Shown here: positions 12,337-22,487 of the stretch, in pieces
Numbering within the stretch: the stretch's first letter is position 1
Layout: every line of letters starts with the position of its first letter
NCBI GenBank assembly: GCA_022266195.1
Contig: WHVY01000001.1
Span: 4,154,001-4,218,000 of the forward strand
Direction: 5' to 3'
DNA length: 64,000 bases
Source: Tetranychus cinnabarinus
Lineage: Eukaryota > Arthropoda > Arachnida > Trombidiformes > Tetranychidae
The notes under the pieces: generated by a model
Database searches by the model: none
What the model was told of the DNA's origin: nothing
Seen by the model: the letters and a program-made list of their open reading frames with translations, nothing else
Translations under genes and position numbers: made by a program

Positions 12337-14345
12337 ATGAGCTGGGATAAGATAACATTCATCTGTCGTGATGGTTGTATTACTGGCAATCGTTTTATCT
12401 TGACTAACTACTCGCGTTTACTTGGAGAAGCTTTGGAATCATATCAATCCAAGGCTACTCTTTCCAGTGGTTTAAACGGCAATAAACCTGCTGTTCACTT
12501 GAAAAACAATTCAATACGAGATCTAAAGTGCCTTTTTCACGTGCTTTATTCATTGACTTATGCTGAAGTCAGTAATCCTAGATTAACTGGGCTGCAAAAT
12601 GTTGCTCGTTTGTTGGATATAGAATTGACATTAAGAAATGGACGCAATGGTTTCATCAGAGTTATGGCATCGCCTGTGCCTTATCGTGATCCTATTAATG
12701 GCGGTGCCGGCTCTATTGGTGTAATCACATCTGCTGCTGCTATTGCTGCTACCTCTGCGGTCTCTAGACCACCAACCCCCGAAACTCCACCTTCACCAGT
12801 CAATAATAGAAACTCAGGAAATAAAAACAATCCACCAAATGACATTCATACCAAATCAAGCTCAGTTATTGTGAGACCAGGAGTCAAAGACGCATCTTCA
12901 AGAGATCCTAGACTTGAAAAGAATAGAAAACGACGTGTTGATCAAGCATCGCAGAAAAATTCGTCCATAGCAAATGATGGCACTCAAACTGACCCTGAGC
13001 TTGAATTGGACTATCCTTACGATGAAAAACCAAATATGCTTGAAGAAAGGAGTTATAGTGCTGACATGAATGACAATGGATTGGAATTGAGGGGCTATAC
13101 TTCTTTCATCGATGATAATCAAGACGGAAACCATAACAGAATTTCTTATGATATTAATTATAACGATGTTTCTTATGATTCAAATGGGAGTCCAGTTAAA
13201 TTACGAAAAAACGGACCTGGGGCCGGGCTTTACAGTACCAAAAAATATTACACTAAAACAGCAAACAAAGATGAATACACTTGCAATCTGTGCAATTATG
13301 TTGTACATTGTTGGACCTCAATCAAAGCTCATATTGAGACTCAACATTATCACCTTGAATTCCGGTGTAAACGATGTCCTTTTGTTTCTGTTTGGAGGGC
13401 TGATATTGTTAAACACATTCGCAATTATCATAAATCACGAACAAGTTCTGAAGACACTTATGTAACAAGACAAAGAAAAGAGTTTTCTAGTGAACCTGAT
13501 TTAAATCCTGAACCTTCTCTTGAACCAGAGGTAAGTTACTGTCAACGCAATTATTATTTGAAATATTTCAACCTTTTCCTTTCTTTTTTCTGTTTTTAGA
13601 ACACAATGGAAATCATTAATTCAGTTAATGGCAATGAAATTAAAATTGAGCAATTGGATGATCTTCCATCAAATCTTTCGCATCAAGATCTCATTGAGGA
13701 TGAAGAAGAAGAAATCGACGAAGAAGATGATTTGAAAGAACCTTTAATTGAAGGCAATAAAAGTCTAACATCTAGCTCGGTTAAACCATTCGAGAGATTA
13801 TCATCACGCATTCCTGATATAAATAAAGATTGTTATGAAGTTATCAGGGTAGGCAACAAGAAGGTTTACCAATGCATTTCTTGTGCAAAAGAATGTAAAA
13901 CTTATTGTGGAATCAGAGAACACCAATATTCAACACATTACGGATACATTTGTATCTGTAACCACTGTGATGTCAAATACAGATCACGATCAAACATGTT
14001 CAAAGTAAGTTGACAAATCGTTCTTTGTAGAAACAAAATTTATTAATCGCAATTTTTTTGTTTCTTTCTACATTTAAACAGCACCTTAATCTAGCTCATC
14101 AAATCGTCAAAAATTTCACTCAACACTTCGGCTATTTAGTAGAAGATGGACACCAAAAGATACCCGAGATACCTCAGGAATCAGTTGATTCTTCTGGAAA
14201 ATTCAAATGTAAAATATGCTCTAATAATTTCTCGGACAAAGAAATAATCATCAATCATCTTGTTTACAAACATCGAATCAAAAGCGATGTCACTCCGTTC
14301 TACGAAGAAATTGACGAACAAACAAACCAATTAAACCAATCATAA
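12337..14345 (+). CDS. BTB-like / C2H2 zinc-finger protein, copy 1
   Basis: Three coding exons, 12337-13530, 13600-14004 and 14082-14345, all phase 0; 620 aa. I do not recognise the orthologue. The first about 105 residues look like a divergent BTB/POZ domain (ICRDGCITGNRFILTNYS, then LKCLFHVLYSLTYAEV and NVARLLDIELTL). A Ser/Pro-rich linker follows (RPPTPETPPSPVNN), then two C2H2 fingers (CNLC...H-H and CKRC...H-H) at about residues 310-370, an acidic stretch (EDEEEEIDEEDD), and three more fingers (CISC, CNHC, CKIC). The fourth finger is split exactly at its helix by the second intron, which supports the splice model. BTB-ZF proteins are usually sequence-specific nuclear regulators. A near-identical copy starts at 22488; about five residues differ in 620. 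CHIC copy 2 begins 40 bp after the stop. Confidence 0.85.
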
Positions 14346-14385
14346 TTTTCCTAAGCTGCGATCTCTTCCAAACATTTTTTTTGAT

Positions 14386-14865
14386 ATGGATAAAAAATTA
14401 AGCTCAAGCAATCAGAATAGACAACAGTTTGATGATATTATTGAAGAGATTGAATCTAATCATGAATCTCATTCCAATGAGAGCGATATTATTTCAATGC
14501 CTGACATTGATTATCCCAAAATGGAACAAATAACGACCCGTGGTAACGGGTTTGATGCAACCATAAATCAAGTCAATAATCTCTTAAAAAGTCACCATTC
14601 AATAAATGCACGCGTTCTCTTAATTGGATGTCTATGCTGTTGTTGTTCATTTGGATGTTCCCTATTATGGCCAACTCTAGCTTTATCCAAACGTACTCGA
14701 AATGCTTTAGAGAAGCTACTGTACAGTGAAAATAATCGTCTCTATCACAAGCTTGGCCTTAATTGGAAACTAGGCAAAGAAAGATGTCACTCTAACAATT
14801 CATTCATGGATTATGTCCTCATCATTGAATTTCTTCCTAAACACCATATTTATTTACCTGATTGA
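14386..14865 (+). CDS. CHIC-like, copy 2 (27-codon internal deletion)
   Basis: Open frame of 159 aa. Apart from the first few residues it matches the intact CHIC at 9262 almost exactly, but 81 bp are missing, removing NMTLFGLSNTF through VSKEE, part of the most conserved CHIC core. The Cys-rich membrane segment and C-terminal half are kept. The match to copy 1 starts only at about the fifth codon, so the original upstream region and promoter were not copied. It lies 40 bp behind the stop of zinc-finger copy 1, effectively in that gene's 3' UTR. It may be untranslated. Open frame with same-strand context, but I would treat function as doubtful. Confidence 0.55.
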   Translation: MDKKLSSSNQNRQQFDDIIEEIESNHESHSNESDIISMPDIDYPKMEQITTRGNGFDATINQVNNLLKSHHSINARVLLIGCLCCCCSFGCSLLWPTLALSKRTRNALEKLLYSENNRLYHKLGLNWKLGKERCHSNNSFMDYVLIIEFLPKHHIYLPD

Positions 14866-15442
14866 CAGTTTACATTCAAACAAACCATTTAAAATCAGCC
14901 TTTCTTCTTGACCTTAAAGTCTGTTTCATTTTCTTTCAGCATTTTATCATCAAATATATCTTTTGTTTTATTTTAAATCAGGTCAACGGAACTTTCAAAG
15001 CCAATCAACCATATGTGTGGTTAACAAAATTTCTGAGATTAAATTTTGCGATTGTAGCTTGTCAAAAATTTCAATCGACCCCATAAATAATTATTGTATG
15101 TTATTCAAATCGGTTAAACTATTGATATCATCCAATGTCAATTTTTGTTAGTTAAGCAAGAAATGACTACGATTATATAATAAATGTATCCATAATCAAA
15201 CGATCAACAATAAACTTACAATGGAACCTTACTACATGTCAAAATTTTTTTTCAGGAAAAAATGTTTTATTTAGATAGAGGGCAGCAAGAAAGTATGAAT
15301 ACAAGTATTAATAGCTGCTAATTTTCCAAATTATGAAAAATGGTATTCGTTAAAAAATGTAAAACACATAGAACTTGCTGGCAATGAGAACATTGTATAA
15401 AAGCAGAAATGTTACAATTATCTAGGCTACAGCATTCAAATG
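14866..15442. repeat. CHIC copy-2 3' flank, then unique AT-rich spacer
   Basis: Up to about 15170 this repeats the 3' flank of the other CHIC copies. Similarity then stops near AATGACTACGATTATA. The remainder up to the transposase at 15443 shows nothing I recognise. Confidence 0.5.
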
Positions 15443-16529
15443 CTACATCAAAAATAACTTTATTGGATGATCAAAGATATCTATATCTATTGGGTATCCA
15501 GATTGCTTCCAAGCGTGTTGGATCATCGGTTCAAACTTTTTCGAGCTGAATTGGTTGTGAATTAATGATTGTAGTTTAATAATTGAATTTCGATGATGCA
15601 AGTTTATATTCAAATTATCAACCAATAATCTATCCGTGAATATTTTCACAAATGATTTCCATTGACGAAAGAAAAATACATCCAGTGGTTGAATAAAGCT
15701 TGTTGCACCAGGTGGGATGAATTTCAATTCAAGGCGAACGTCTTCCAGTGAAAAGGTTGATTGATCTATATGACCTGAATACGAATCAAGTATCAGGCAA
15801 TTTTCAGCAACTTCACATATATTAGGTAATAAACAATTCTGTGCCCAACTTTTTAGGATATTCTTCTCCACTTTACCAGAACGCGAACACATACCATGAA
15901 CATTACTTGCTTTGAAGAGCGAAGCCGAAATTTGAGGACCAAATTGACCTTGATTTTCCTATAGGAAAACCATGAGTGGAGATAGCAACTCGCCTTTCAT
16001 ATAAATTAGCGGTTGAATCGTGTATGAATGTGTTGTTGGATTTCGATTTTCAACGACTACATTTGTTGAGCGCTCACCACGATGTGACAAGGTTCTTTTT
16101 CGATGGATCGCATAGTTGAAACAAGATTGGTCGGTGTTAAAAATGAACTCCGGGTCAACACTAGGTATGATATTGTTTGATATTTCGACCACAAATGCTG
16201 TTGCTGCAATTTCAATTTCCTCCACGTCTCTATGTTGGCGATGAGTGATGAAATTGGTAACCCTTCTTGAGACAATGTTGTTTTTTCTTTTCTTTTTTTC
16301 TTTTTTTGTTTTTTGTTTTTTCTTTTCTTTTCTTTGAATTCAAGAATCCATGAGTCATATGCTTTAAAATCTATCAAGTTCAGCTCACGAGCTTTTTTAA
16401 GGTTCCAACTTTTGATATCCAGGTCACGCACCGCTCTACATTTTGATCTCTCGATCTAGTCACATGGTCCCAAACATATGTTGCGTTGGCTTTGTATTTT
16501 TCTCGGGCAGTTCCCATGTTTTCCATATA

Positions 16530-17078
16530 CAGTATTGCCTCGAGTTTTTTGCCTTTTTGGAGTGCTGACATCTATGTGAACTACAGGGGGGAAACAATTA
16601 AATTTGCAGCTTAAACAATAAGTCCACTCGAATGACTCCCCCTGAAGGGGAAAGGGTTGTACAGTAAGCTACCAGATAATGAGAATACCAGATAATGAGA
16701 ATCAATTTTTCAACGACCCCTCAATAGAAGAGTTAAATCAAATTCAAATTTCCTTTAAATTTCTTTAATTATTAATTAACTAAATCTAATTTTCTTTCGC
16801 CGAATATCAATGAAGAAAATCAAGAAATCAGTTTGAAAAGCAATTAATCTTGAATTTGATTAGTTAAAGAAAGTTAATAATCAAGAAAAATAAGTTGCCC
16901 GGCGAATAGTGTAAATAAGCTATTTCAAGGTATTCTCATTATCTGGTAGCTTACTGTAAAGCTAGAGGGGAATCACTAGACTGTATTTATTGTTTAAACT
17001 GCAAATTTAATTGTTTCCCCCCTGTAGTTCACATAGATGTCAGCACTCCAAAAAGGCAAAAAACTCGAGGCAATACTG
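16530..17078. mobile_element. 549-bp inverted-repeat element (MITE) inside pogo I
   Basis: Starts CAGTATTGCCTCGAG and ends with its complement. Terminal inverted repeats are about 91 bp with one mismatch and a weaker match further in. It is flanked by TA on both sides (16528-16529 and 17079-17080). Removing the element and one TA restores a continuous reading frame of the pogo I transposase across the site, which is direct evidence of a TA-targeted insertion. No ORF of its own; the CAGT start and TA target suggest mobilisation by a pogo-type transposase. Confidence 0.9.
16662..16956. mobile_element. 295-bp nested MITE
   Basis: Begins CAGTAAGCTACCAGATAATG and ends with the reverse complement; terminal inverted repeats of 28 bp are perfect. 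Flanked by TA at 16660-16661 and 16957-16958. It lies inside the 549-bp element, giving three layers of insertion. A second copy of the TIR inner part (CCAGATAATGAGAAT) directly follows the left end. No coding capacity. Confidence 0.88.
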
Positions 17079-17524
17079 TATTGTCGAAAGCGATAAATAT
17101 ATCTTTCATGTTTCACCCTGCGAAATCTATTTTGAACACTTTTGAAAGAAATAGTCCCACTATCCTCAAATTCTAGCACTCGACGGATGTATTCTAATGT
17201 AAAAGTTTCTCTTTCTGGAGCTTCCAAGGGCTCATAAGCCACGTCAGCTTCTAATTCTTCTTCGAAAGATCTGGAATCAAACCGTCCTCGTCGGTTATTT
17301 CCTATATTTAGGCTTCTTCAAGGCTTCTAATGAGCGAAAAAATAGTAGAAGATATCGGCGGTTAAGCTCTCTAGACGATGACGAAGATCTGTTGGCCTTA
17401 AAGAAGTCAAAATGTTGGAGGCACTTATTCGTTCCATTTTTTAGAACAAGGTGAACATAAAAAGAACTTTATTGCTGTAAAATAATTAAAAAAATGTTTT
17501 GAAGCTTTAGAAAGCCCTTTAAAG

Positions 17525-18247
17525 AAAGAAGCAATCCAGGTCGGACTTTAAGACACCAATCGAATCGAATTTTTTACCAATAAATGGTTATCCATTGACA
17601 ATCGTGATAGTCGGAAGAGGCAAGGTCTTGGGAGTTTGTTGATGAGGCAAAGCATCCCACTCTAGCGCATTCAATTAATTTTTGACCTGCTTAGCGAAAT
17701 GAGGCTTGGCATTGTCCTGAAGGTAGACAATGCAATCTCTTTTCACCCAGCCATGCCTTTTTCCGAGGAGTTTTTGATGTGCATCTTGTAGCTGATCAAT
17801 GTGCGATCTGCATTGGTAGTTTGACCTGGGTTTAGAAGTTCATAATTGACGATTCCAAAGCCACACCACCATATGCATAGAAGCACCTTTTTCACGTGCA
17901 AATCAGGTTCAGACGCTGTTGCTAAAGTTTTCCCTTTGTCTACCCAAGCTAATTTTCGATGTTTATTGTTATGATTATGTTTATTACATAACGCAAAAAA
18001 TTTTCTTGATCATGTCGCAACAGCAGTGACAAACAAATTGAGACTCACGTTTGTTTCTGTGAATCTGTAAATTCAAGTGGCACTAAAACTGGAAGCTTAA
18101 ATGATTTACCCATTGCATGTAAATGTCGCCTGATGGTTTCTCTGTTACGATTGAAAATGCCAGCGAGTTGTTTACAAGTTAGATTGGGATTATCATCCAC
18201 AACTTCCTTCAGTTCACTTTCCGAAATCGTAGTCGGACTTCTTTCAC
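17525..18247 (-). pseudogene. Mariner-type transposase relic
   Basis: Minus-strand translation in changing frames shows mariner landmarks: TTISESELKEVVDDNPN with KQLAGIFNRNRETIRRHLHA (DNA-binding helix-turn-helix region), WVDKGKTLATASEPDLHVKK, then YELLNPGQTTNAD and LQDNAKPHFAKQV, the block that carries the second catalytic Asp in mariners. The TCDEKW block holding the first Asp is not recognisable and several frameshifts and stops are present. Older and more decayed than the pogo elements. The N-terminus is cut off where the next ORF begins. The 17316-17524 stretch before it shows nothing clear. Confidence 0.75.
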
Positions 18248-18709
18248 GTGGCTTATCTTCGTGAAGCTATAAAACGTGGGTTGATTGCGCACATTGCTGG
18301 TGCTTTAATGCATAGTTTGAAGAAAGAAAAAGATAGAAACAGGAATATTTTATGTGCTAATTGCTTACCATCACTTGGCTCCAGAACCCTAACACAAGAC
18401 CATCGTTTTATCTATTGTAGAACTTTTAATAATGATATTTTAGATTCAACTGGACCATCTTCTGATAGCTTTTATATTGGCGTTACTCCCTTAAATGATC
18501 CTTCGGCTGATTTGATCAAAGTTGTAAAGAACTGTTCAGAAAAGATATGCATAGAAATCGATAAGTATTTGTATACTGTTGGTGTAAAGTTTGCTCTTCT
18601 TAAGCTTCTATGGTGTGAATCTTTCAATTTCATTCCGACTTGTCATCGAGATGAGATAAAGATTCACATGTTGGGAAAATTGATCGCTGGGCATCTCGGA
18701 AGAAATTAA
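18248..18709 (+). CDS. Unidentified ORF in transposon spacer
   Basis: Open frame of about 153 codons on the plus strand, opposite to the surrounding transposases. It has no ATG at its left edge and abuts the mariner relic, so it looks like the 3' part of something truncated. Composition is protein-like (KRGLIAHIAGALMHSLKKEK, a Cys pair CANC, FYIGVTPLNDPSADLIKVV, and a Leu/Cys-rich end). I do not recognise a domain. It could be a captured host-gene fragment or part of a retroelement. Confidence 0.35.
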   Translation: MAYLREAIKRGLIAHIAGALMHSLKKEKDRNRNILCANCLPSLGSRTLTQDHRFIYCRTFNNDILDSTGPSSDSFYIGVTPLNDPSADLIKVVKNCSEKICIEIDKYLYTVGVKFALLKLLWCESFNFIPTCHRDEIKIHMLGKLIAGHLGRN

Positions 18710-19383
18710 AGTTGATGAGACAAAAAAAGCAAAAGACTGTCAAAGTCCTACAACGTAATTCAAGGCCATCTCAATTCTAAATTGCTCTTTTTTTTCTTCT
18801 GTTTTCATTCTCACTATTGTAAATATTTCATTCCTGTCTCCTCCTTTTGTCCTATTCACTGTTCTAAAGTATTGCATCACCTTATATATTTCAACTATTC
18901 ATTGCTCTCCATTATCCATTAACGTCTTTATCCATGATCTGTTCATCCCAATTCTCATATTACCTCTTCCAACTCTTCTGTATGTCCGTTTTTGTTGGTC
19001 TTTTTGTTTCTTTTCATTTTTTGGGATTAAATTTCTTTTGATGTAAATAAGTTTCTTATTTAAGAGTGTAAAAAGGGTTTGTGTCTCAAAATTAAAATGG
19101 TATTTTCCAAGTTTGGTTTCTCATCATTTTTTTCTTTTGCATGTCGCCTCGGTGGACCTTGGTGGCCTTTTTTCTTGCTTTTTTGGATTCGTTCTTTTTG
19201 CCTTACATGAGTTTCACCTCCACGTGATGTAAGGTGGTAATTTCATTTACATGACGGCTAAGAAACTCAATTAAAAGTAAAAAAATCGTTTTAATCAAAT
19301 ATAAAATTAAAAACAATGAAAAATTAGGCTGAAAGGTAATTTTAATATACTTTAATATTAATTGTTTAAATACAATTTTTCAA
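18710..19383. other. Spacer between unknown ORF and pogo II
   Basis: Pyrimidine-rich on the plus strand up to about 19050, then mixed. No ORF, RNA gene or inverted repeat recognised. Confidence 0.3.
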
Positions 19384-19385
19384 TA

Positions 19386-20716
19386 CAGTCTTTTCACGTA
19401 TAAGTTGCATAAAAAAATAAGCGCCATCTAATGAAAATAAATGATTTTAATTCATAAATATCAGCTAAAACTCAAAATCAGCTATGGCTGAGCATATGTT
19501 GTGTTTAATGGGTGCTGCTTCAAAGCAATTAACACTTATTTCACTGCTTATTTGTTCATAAGCTTTAATTAAATTGCGGATACCATGTTTGAGGTTTAAT
19601 GACTTGAGGTAAGTTTCACTATTTTCCATGTTTTCAATGTTATCTAACAGACTTTTATTAAACAGTGTTTTATATCTTCTTTTCACAGCACTATTAATGC
19701 CAAGGTCCAAGGGCTGAGTCAATGATGTGGAGTTTGGCGGCAGGAAAATAATTATTGTATTATTTAGTTTGGTTGAAATTTGATGGCCACTAAAATTATC
19801 AAGAACTAATAATATTTTCTTTCGCTTGGCAGTAGCAGCATCATCAATTATTTTCAACCACTGAGAAAAAATAGAAGCAGTCATCCAACCATTTGCACTG
19901 TTATTATAATAACAATTTAATTCCTCTTTGTCAGTGTTACTGAAACACCTTGGTTTCACAGCTTTACCAATAACAAGTGGCTTCAATTTAATACCATCAG
20001 ATGTAACTGCAAACATAACAGTGAATCTTTCTTTACTAATGCTACCGCCATGAGGGTCTTTATTAGGTAGAGGATAGGAAATAGTAGAAGTTGCTCGATA
20101 AAAAAACAAGTCTCATCAGCATTAATTATTGCAATATCACCAGAATTATTAACCAAAGTTTCAATAACATTATGCCAATCAGAAACAACTTGTCTATCAA
20201 CCGCAGCAGATTCACCACATATCTTTTTCTTGCCAACATTATGGTGTTTCAAAAATTTGTTAATCCAACCTAAAGAGGCAGTAAATCCAATGATATTTTT
20301 TTCTTCGGCAATACTCAATGCTTTTTTTGCATAATTTCATAGGTAATAGGAACTCTTTTATCATTACACAAACCGATAAACTTGACCAACTCTTCCTCAA
20401 CTGGCTTTAACATGTCTCGATCAATAACTCGACGACATTTCAAATTTGCTGAATTAGAGGCTGCCTCCATATAAACATCACTGTTTGAAACAATTTTTTC
20501 GACAGCTTGTCGAGTAACTTTATGCCTTTTTGCCACAAAATCAAGATCATAATTATTAACTTCGTTAATCACATAAATTTTCTCTAACAGAGGTAATCTC
20601 GATAATCTAATGATAGACGGCTTAGCCATTTTTGACAAGAGAACAAGTGAATGAAGTATTACATAATATTAAGAGATGGCGCTTATTTTTTATGCAACTT
20701 ATACGTGAAAAGACTG
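19386..20716. mobile_element. Complete pogo-like DNA transposon (pogo II), 1,331 bp
   Basis: Terminal inverted repeats of 43-44 bp (left 19386-19429, right 20674-20716), starting CAGTCTTTTCACGTATAAG and differing by one A in a homopolymer. Flanked by TA target duplications at 19384-19385 and 20717-20718. It encodes one transposase on the minus strand. Near-identical ends indicate a recent insertion. Confidence 0.93.
19465..20638 (-). pseudogene. pogo II transposase, two 1-nt frameshifts
   Basis: About 390 codons in three overlapping frames (20638-20315, 20318-19983, 20109-19465). N-terminal helix-turn-helix (RLPLLEKIYVINEVN, KRHKVTRQAVEKIV), a CENPB-type second DNA-binding part (SLGWINKFLKHHNVG), then the DDE_1 catalytic core: INADETCFF, LLVLDNFSGH and LTQPLDLGI, with 30 residues between second and third Asp (DD30D), typical of pogo/Tigger. 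Both breaks fall in 7-nt homopolymers (plus-strand T7 at 20322-20328 and A7 at 20100-20106) and each would be closed by one extra base. No internal stop otherwise. Either a very young inactive copy or a sequencing artefact over an intact gene. Confidence 0.85.
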
Positions 20717-20718
20717 TA

Positions 20719-20994
20719 ATGAAAAAGAAAGGAAAATAAAGAGGAAAAGAAAGGCAAGTTTGCCAAAAAGAAAGAGAAAAGAAAGCGACTTTTTCTTTTG
20801 CGCCATCTATCCTTTTACATATGAAATAGGCATTTATGTTCATCTATCGCAGACTCTTCTACATTACTCTTTGCTTTCTCGTCGCCTGTAAGTCGAATAA
20901 TGAAAATTTTGTTTAGCACAGTTTATGCACTTATACGGTCACCGTTAGGGCTAGAAATTTTGCCCAAAGTCAAAAAGGTTTATTTTTACCGCGT
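20719..20994. other. Spacer, pogo II to duplicated unit
   Basis: Purine-rich stretch (20720-20800), then unremarkable sequence. No gene seen. Confidence 0.3.
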
Positions 20995-21126
20995 ATTTGT
21001 TAGTCAATTCATTTTGGGCTAGAAACTTCATTACACTGTAAATACCACTGTCGTCATCGGAAAGATTCATAGATATTTTGCCTTTTGTTGATTGTTGTTG
21101 AGATAAGCATGATGACATCATTTTAG
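20995..21126 (-). pseudogene. NUP42 tail fragment, copy B
   Basis: Second copy of the broken NUP42 last-exon fragment, closely matching 10710-10838 and less closely the intact gene at 25960-26117. Here the frame over ISMNLSDDDSGIYSVM is open (an 87-codon minus-strand ORF spans 20951-21214), but the Gle1-binding C-terminal residues of NUP42 are missing or changed. The right edge has the same abnormal junction as copy A. Confidence 0.75.
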
Positions 21127-22487
21127 GAATACTGGCGTCAACTTCAAAATAAAGTTTTGGGTAATAATTTCGTGAAATTTTTATCTTAACGAAATTAAAC
21201 AAACCTGTTAACAAAATTCATTGATTACAAAAAATATTCAACCATTCTTGGAAACTATCAATACAATAATTTCAGTGAATTTCGTTTACAATTGTATCAA
21301 TAACATAAATAGTCATTTGCACCGAGACAATCTCTGCTATCAATTACTTATTAGTATTTGACTGTATTTAATCAGAATAGATCATTGAAATCAATAGTAA
21401 TGGTTCAGTATTTATTGATGTTCACTTGGAGATTATCTTCACCATTCAATTCAGGTTTATTTGATACAACTCCGTGATTCTCTAGGCATCTAATAATAAA
21501 ATGTTTCTTAACCGTGAGAAGGTTCCCATTAAAATTTAAGTGATGCGCTGATATCACTTTTAAAGTGCAAATTGATAATCAGCAATTCAGTTAAATGCTT
21601 ATGTAAATTGGGGCAAACAATCAAAATAAGTGGATTCATGGCTGCAAAAACGTAAAGATACAATATTCAAAACCACATCTTCGCCGTTGCTCTAGAATCA
21701 ATATTTAGCATTTCTTTAATTTGGCATTAATAATAAGCTAGTTATTCAGAATTATTATTAAATGGAAACAGAAAGAAAAATTGATAATAATTGAGTATTT
21801 GATATTTAATGTAATATAATGACGTAAATGTAACTTATGAAATATTCCCTTTCACATTCTGTGAAATGTTTGTACAACTGTGGCGATCCAGTCTGAATCG
21901 TCCAGCCTCTCCTAAAAGCAGAGAGCAATGAACAGCATTCATTGAATACTCTCTATTTTGACTTGTTTTTTAGTAAGAATAGCTTTTATATTTTTATTTG
22001 ATGGATTAACAAATGTTCCAGAGCTGATTGTTTTCATTTTTTTTATTTACCCTGTTTATTTATTGATTTTAATTTTTATTTATTATTTCAAATTATTACA
22101 AGATTATCAACTCACAAGGTAAGTTGCTTGGATTTGTGTTTTTCACCTTATTTCCCTTAATGTTATTCTTATTCTACTCATTTTATTTTTAACTGTATTC
22201 TGATGGATGTCATTTCTTTCTTCTATCTTCTCTATTGTTCTATTTCAGGTATCTCTATTTGACAATGCTTAACCTGAATGTGCCTGATAGTTGCTATTAA
22301 AACACTGATATCTCATTAGAATTTTCCTGTTGAATTAAATTAATATTTTTGCTACCATGACAACGTTTCTTTTCTGTTAAGAATGTCAATTTAAATTAAT
22401 GAACGGAAAAGATAACAGTCTTAATTAGATAATTTAAAGAATTACATTCATTTTATATATAAATATCGTTACCATCAGCATTTCATC
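21127..22487 (+). promoter_or_regulatory. 5' region and leader of zinc-finger copy 2
   Basis: Matches 10839-12336, including the non-coding exon ending at 22118, its GTAAGT donor and the upstream ATGs. A block of about 90 bp present in copy 1 (around 11140-11230) is absent here. Between about 21550 and 22487 the two copies are almost identical. Confidence 0.55.

Larger units (their letters stand above)
15443..17315 (-). pseudogene. Broken pogo/Tigger-like transposase (pogo I)
   Basis: Tc1/mariner-superfamily transposase of the pogo type (DDD catalytic triad), on the minus strand. N-terminal part (17315-17079) reads FTLEYIRRVLEFEDSG to YIYRFRQY. After an inserted element (16530-17078) it resumes with MENMGTAREKY, then a CENPB-like helix-turn-helix (RDLDIKSWNLKKARELN, FKAYDSWILEFK), and the catalytic blocks FNTDQSCFNY, LILDSYSGH and IQPLD, ending at 15443. 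Damage: the insertion, a 1-nt frameshift near 16433, another near 16230, an in-frame TAG near 15957, and a purine-rich low-complexity run at about 16270-16335. No terminal inverted repeats found for this element. A dead copy. Confidence 0.85.

Noticed and set aside
15443..20716. A retrovirus-like or other viral insertion in the spacer
   Set aside because: All recognised proteins are DDE/D transposases of pogo or mariner type with short inverted repeats and TA targets; no reverse transcriptase, capsid or LTR seen.
20951..21214. 87-codon minus-strand ORF as an independent gene
   Set aside because: Its recognisable part is a copied fragment of the NUP42 last exon with an abnormal junction.
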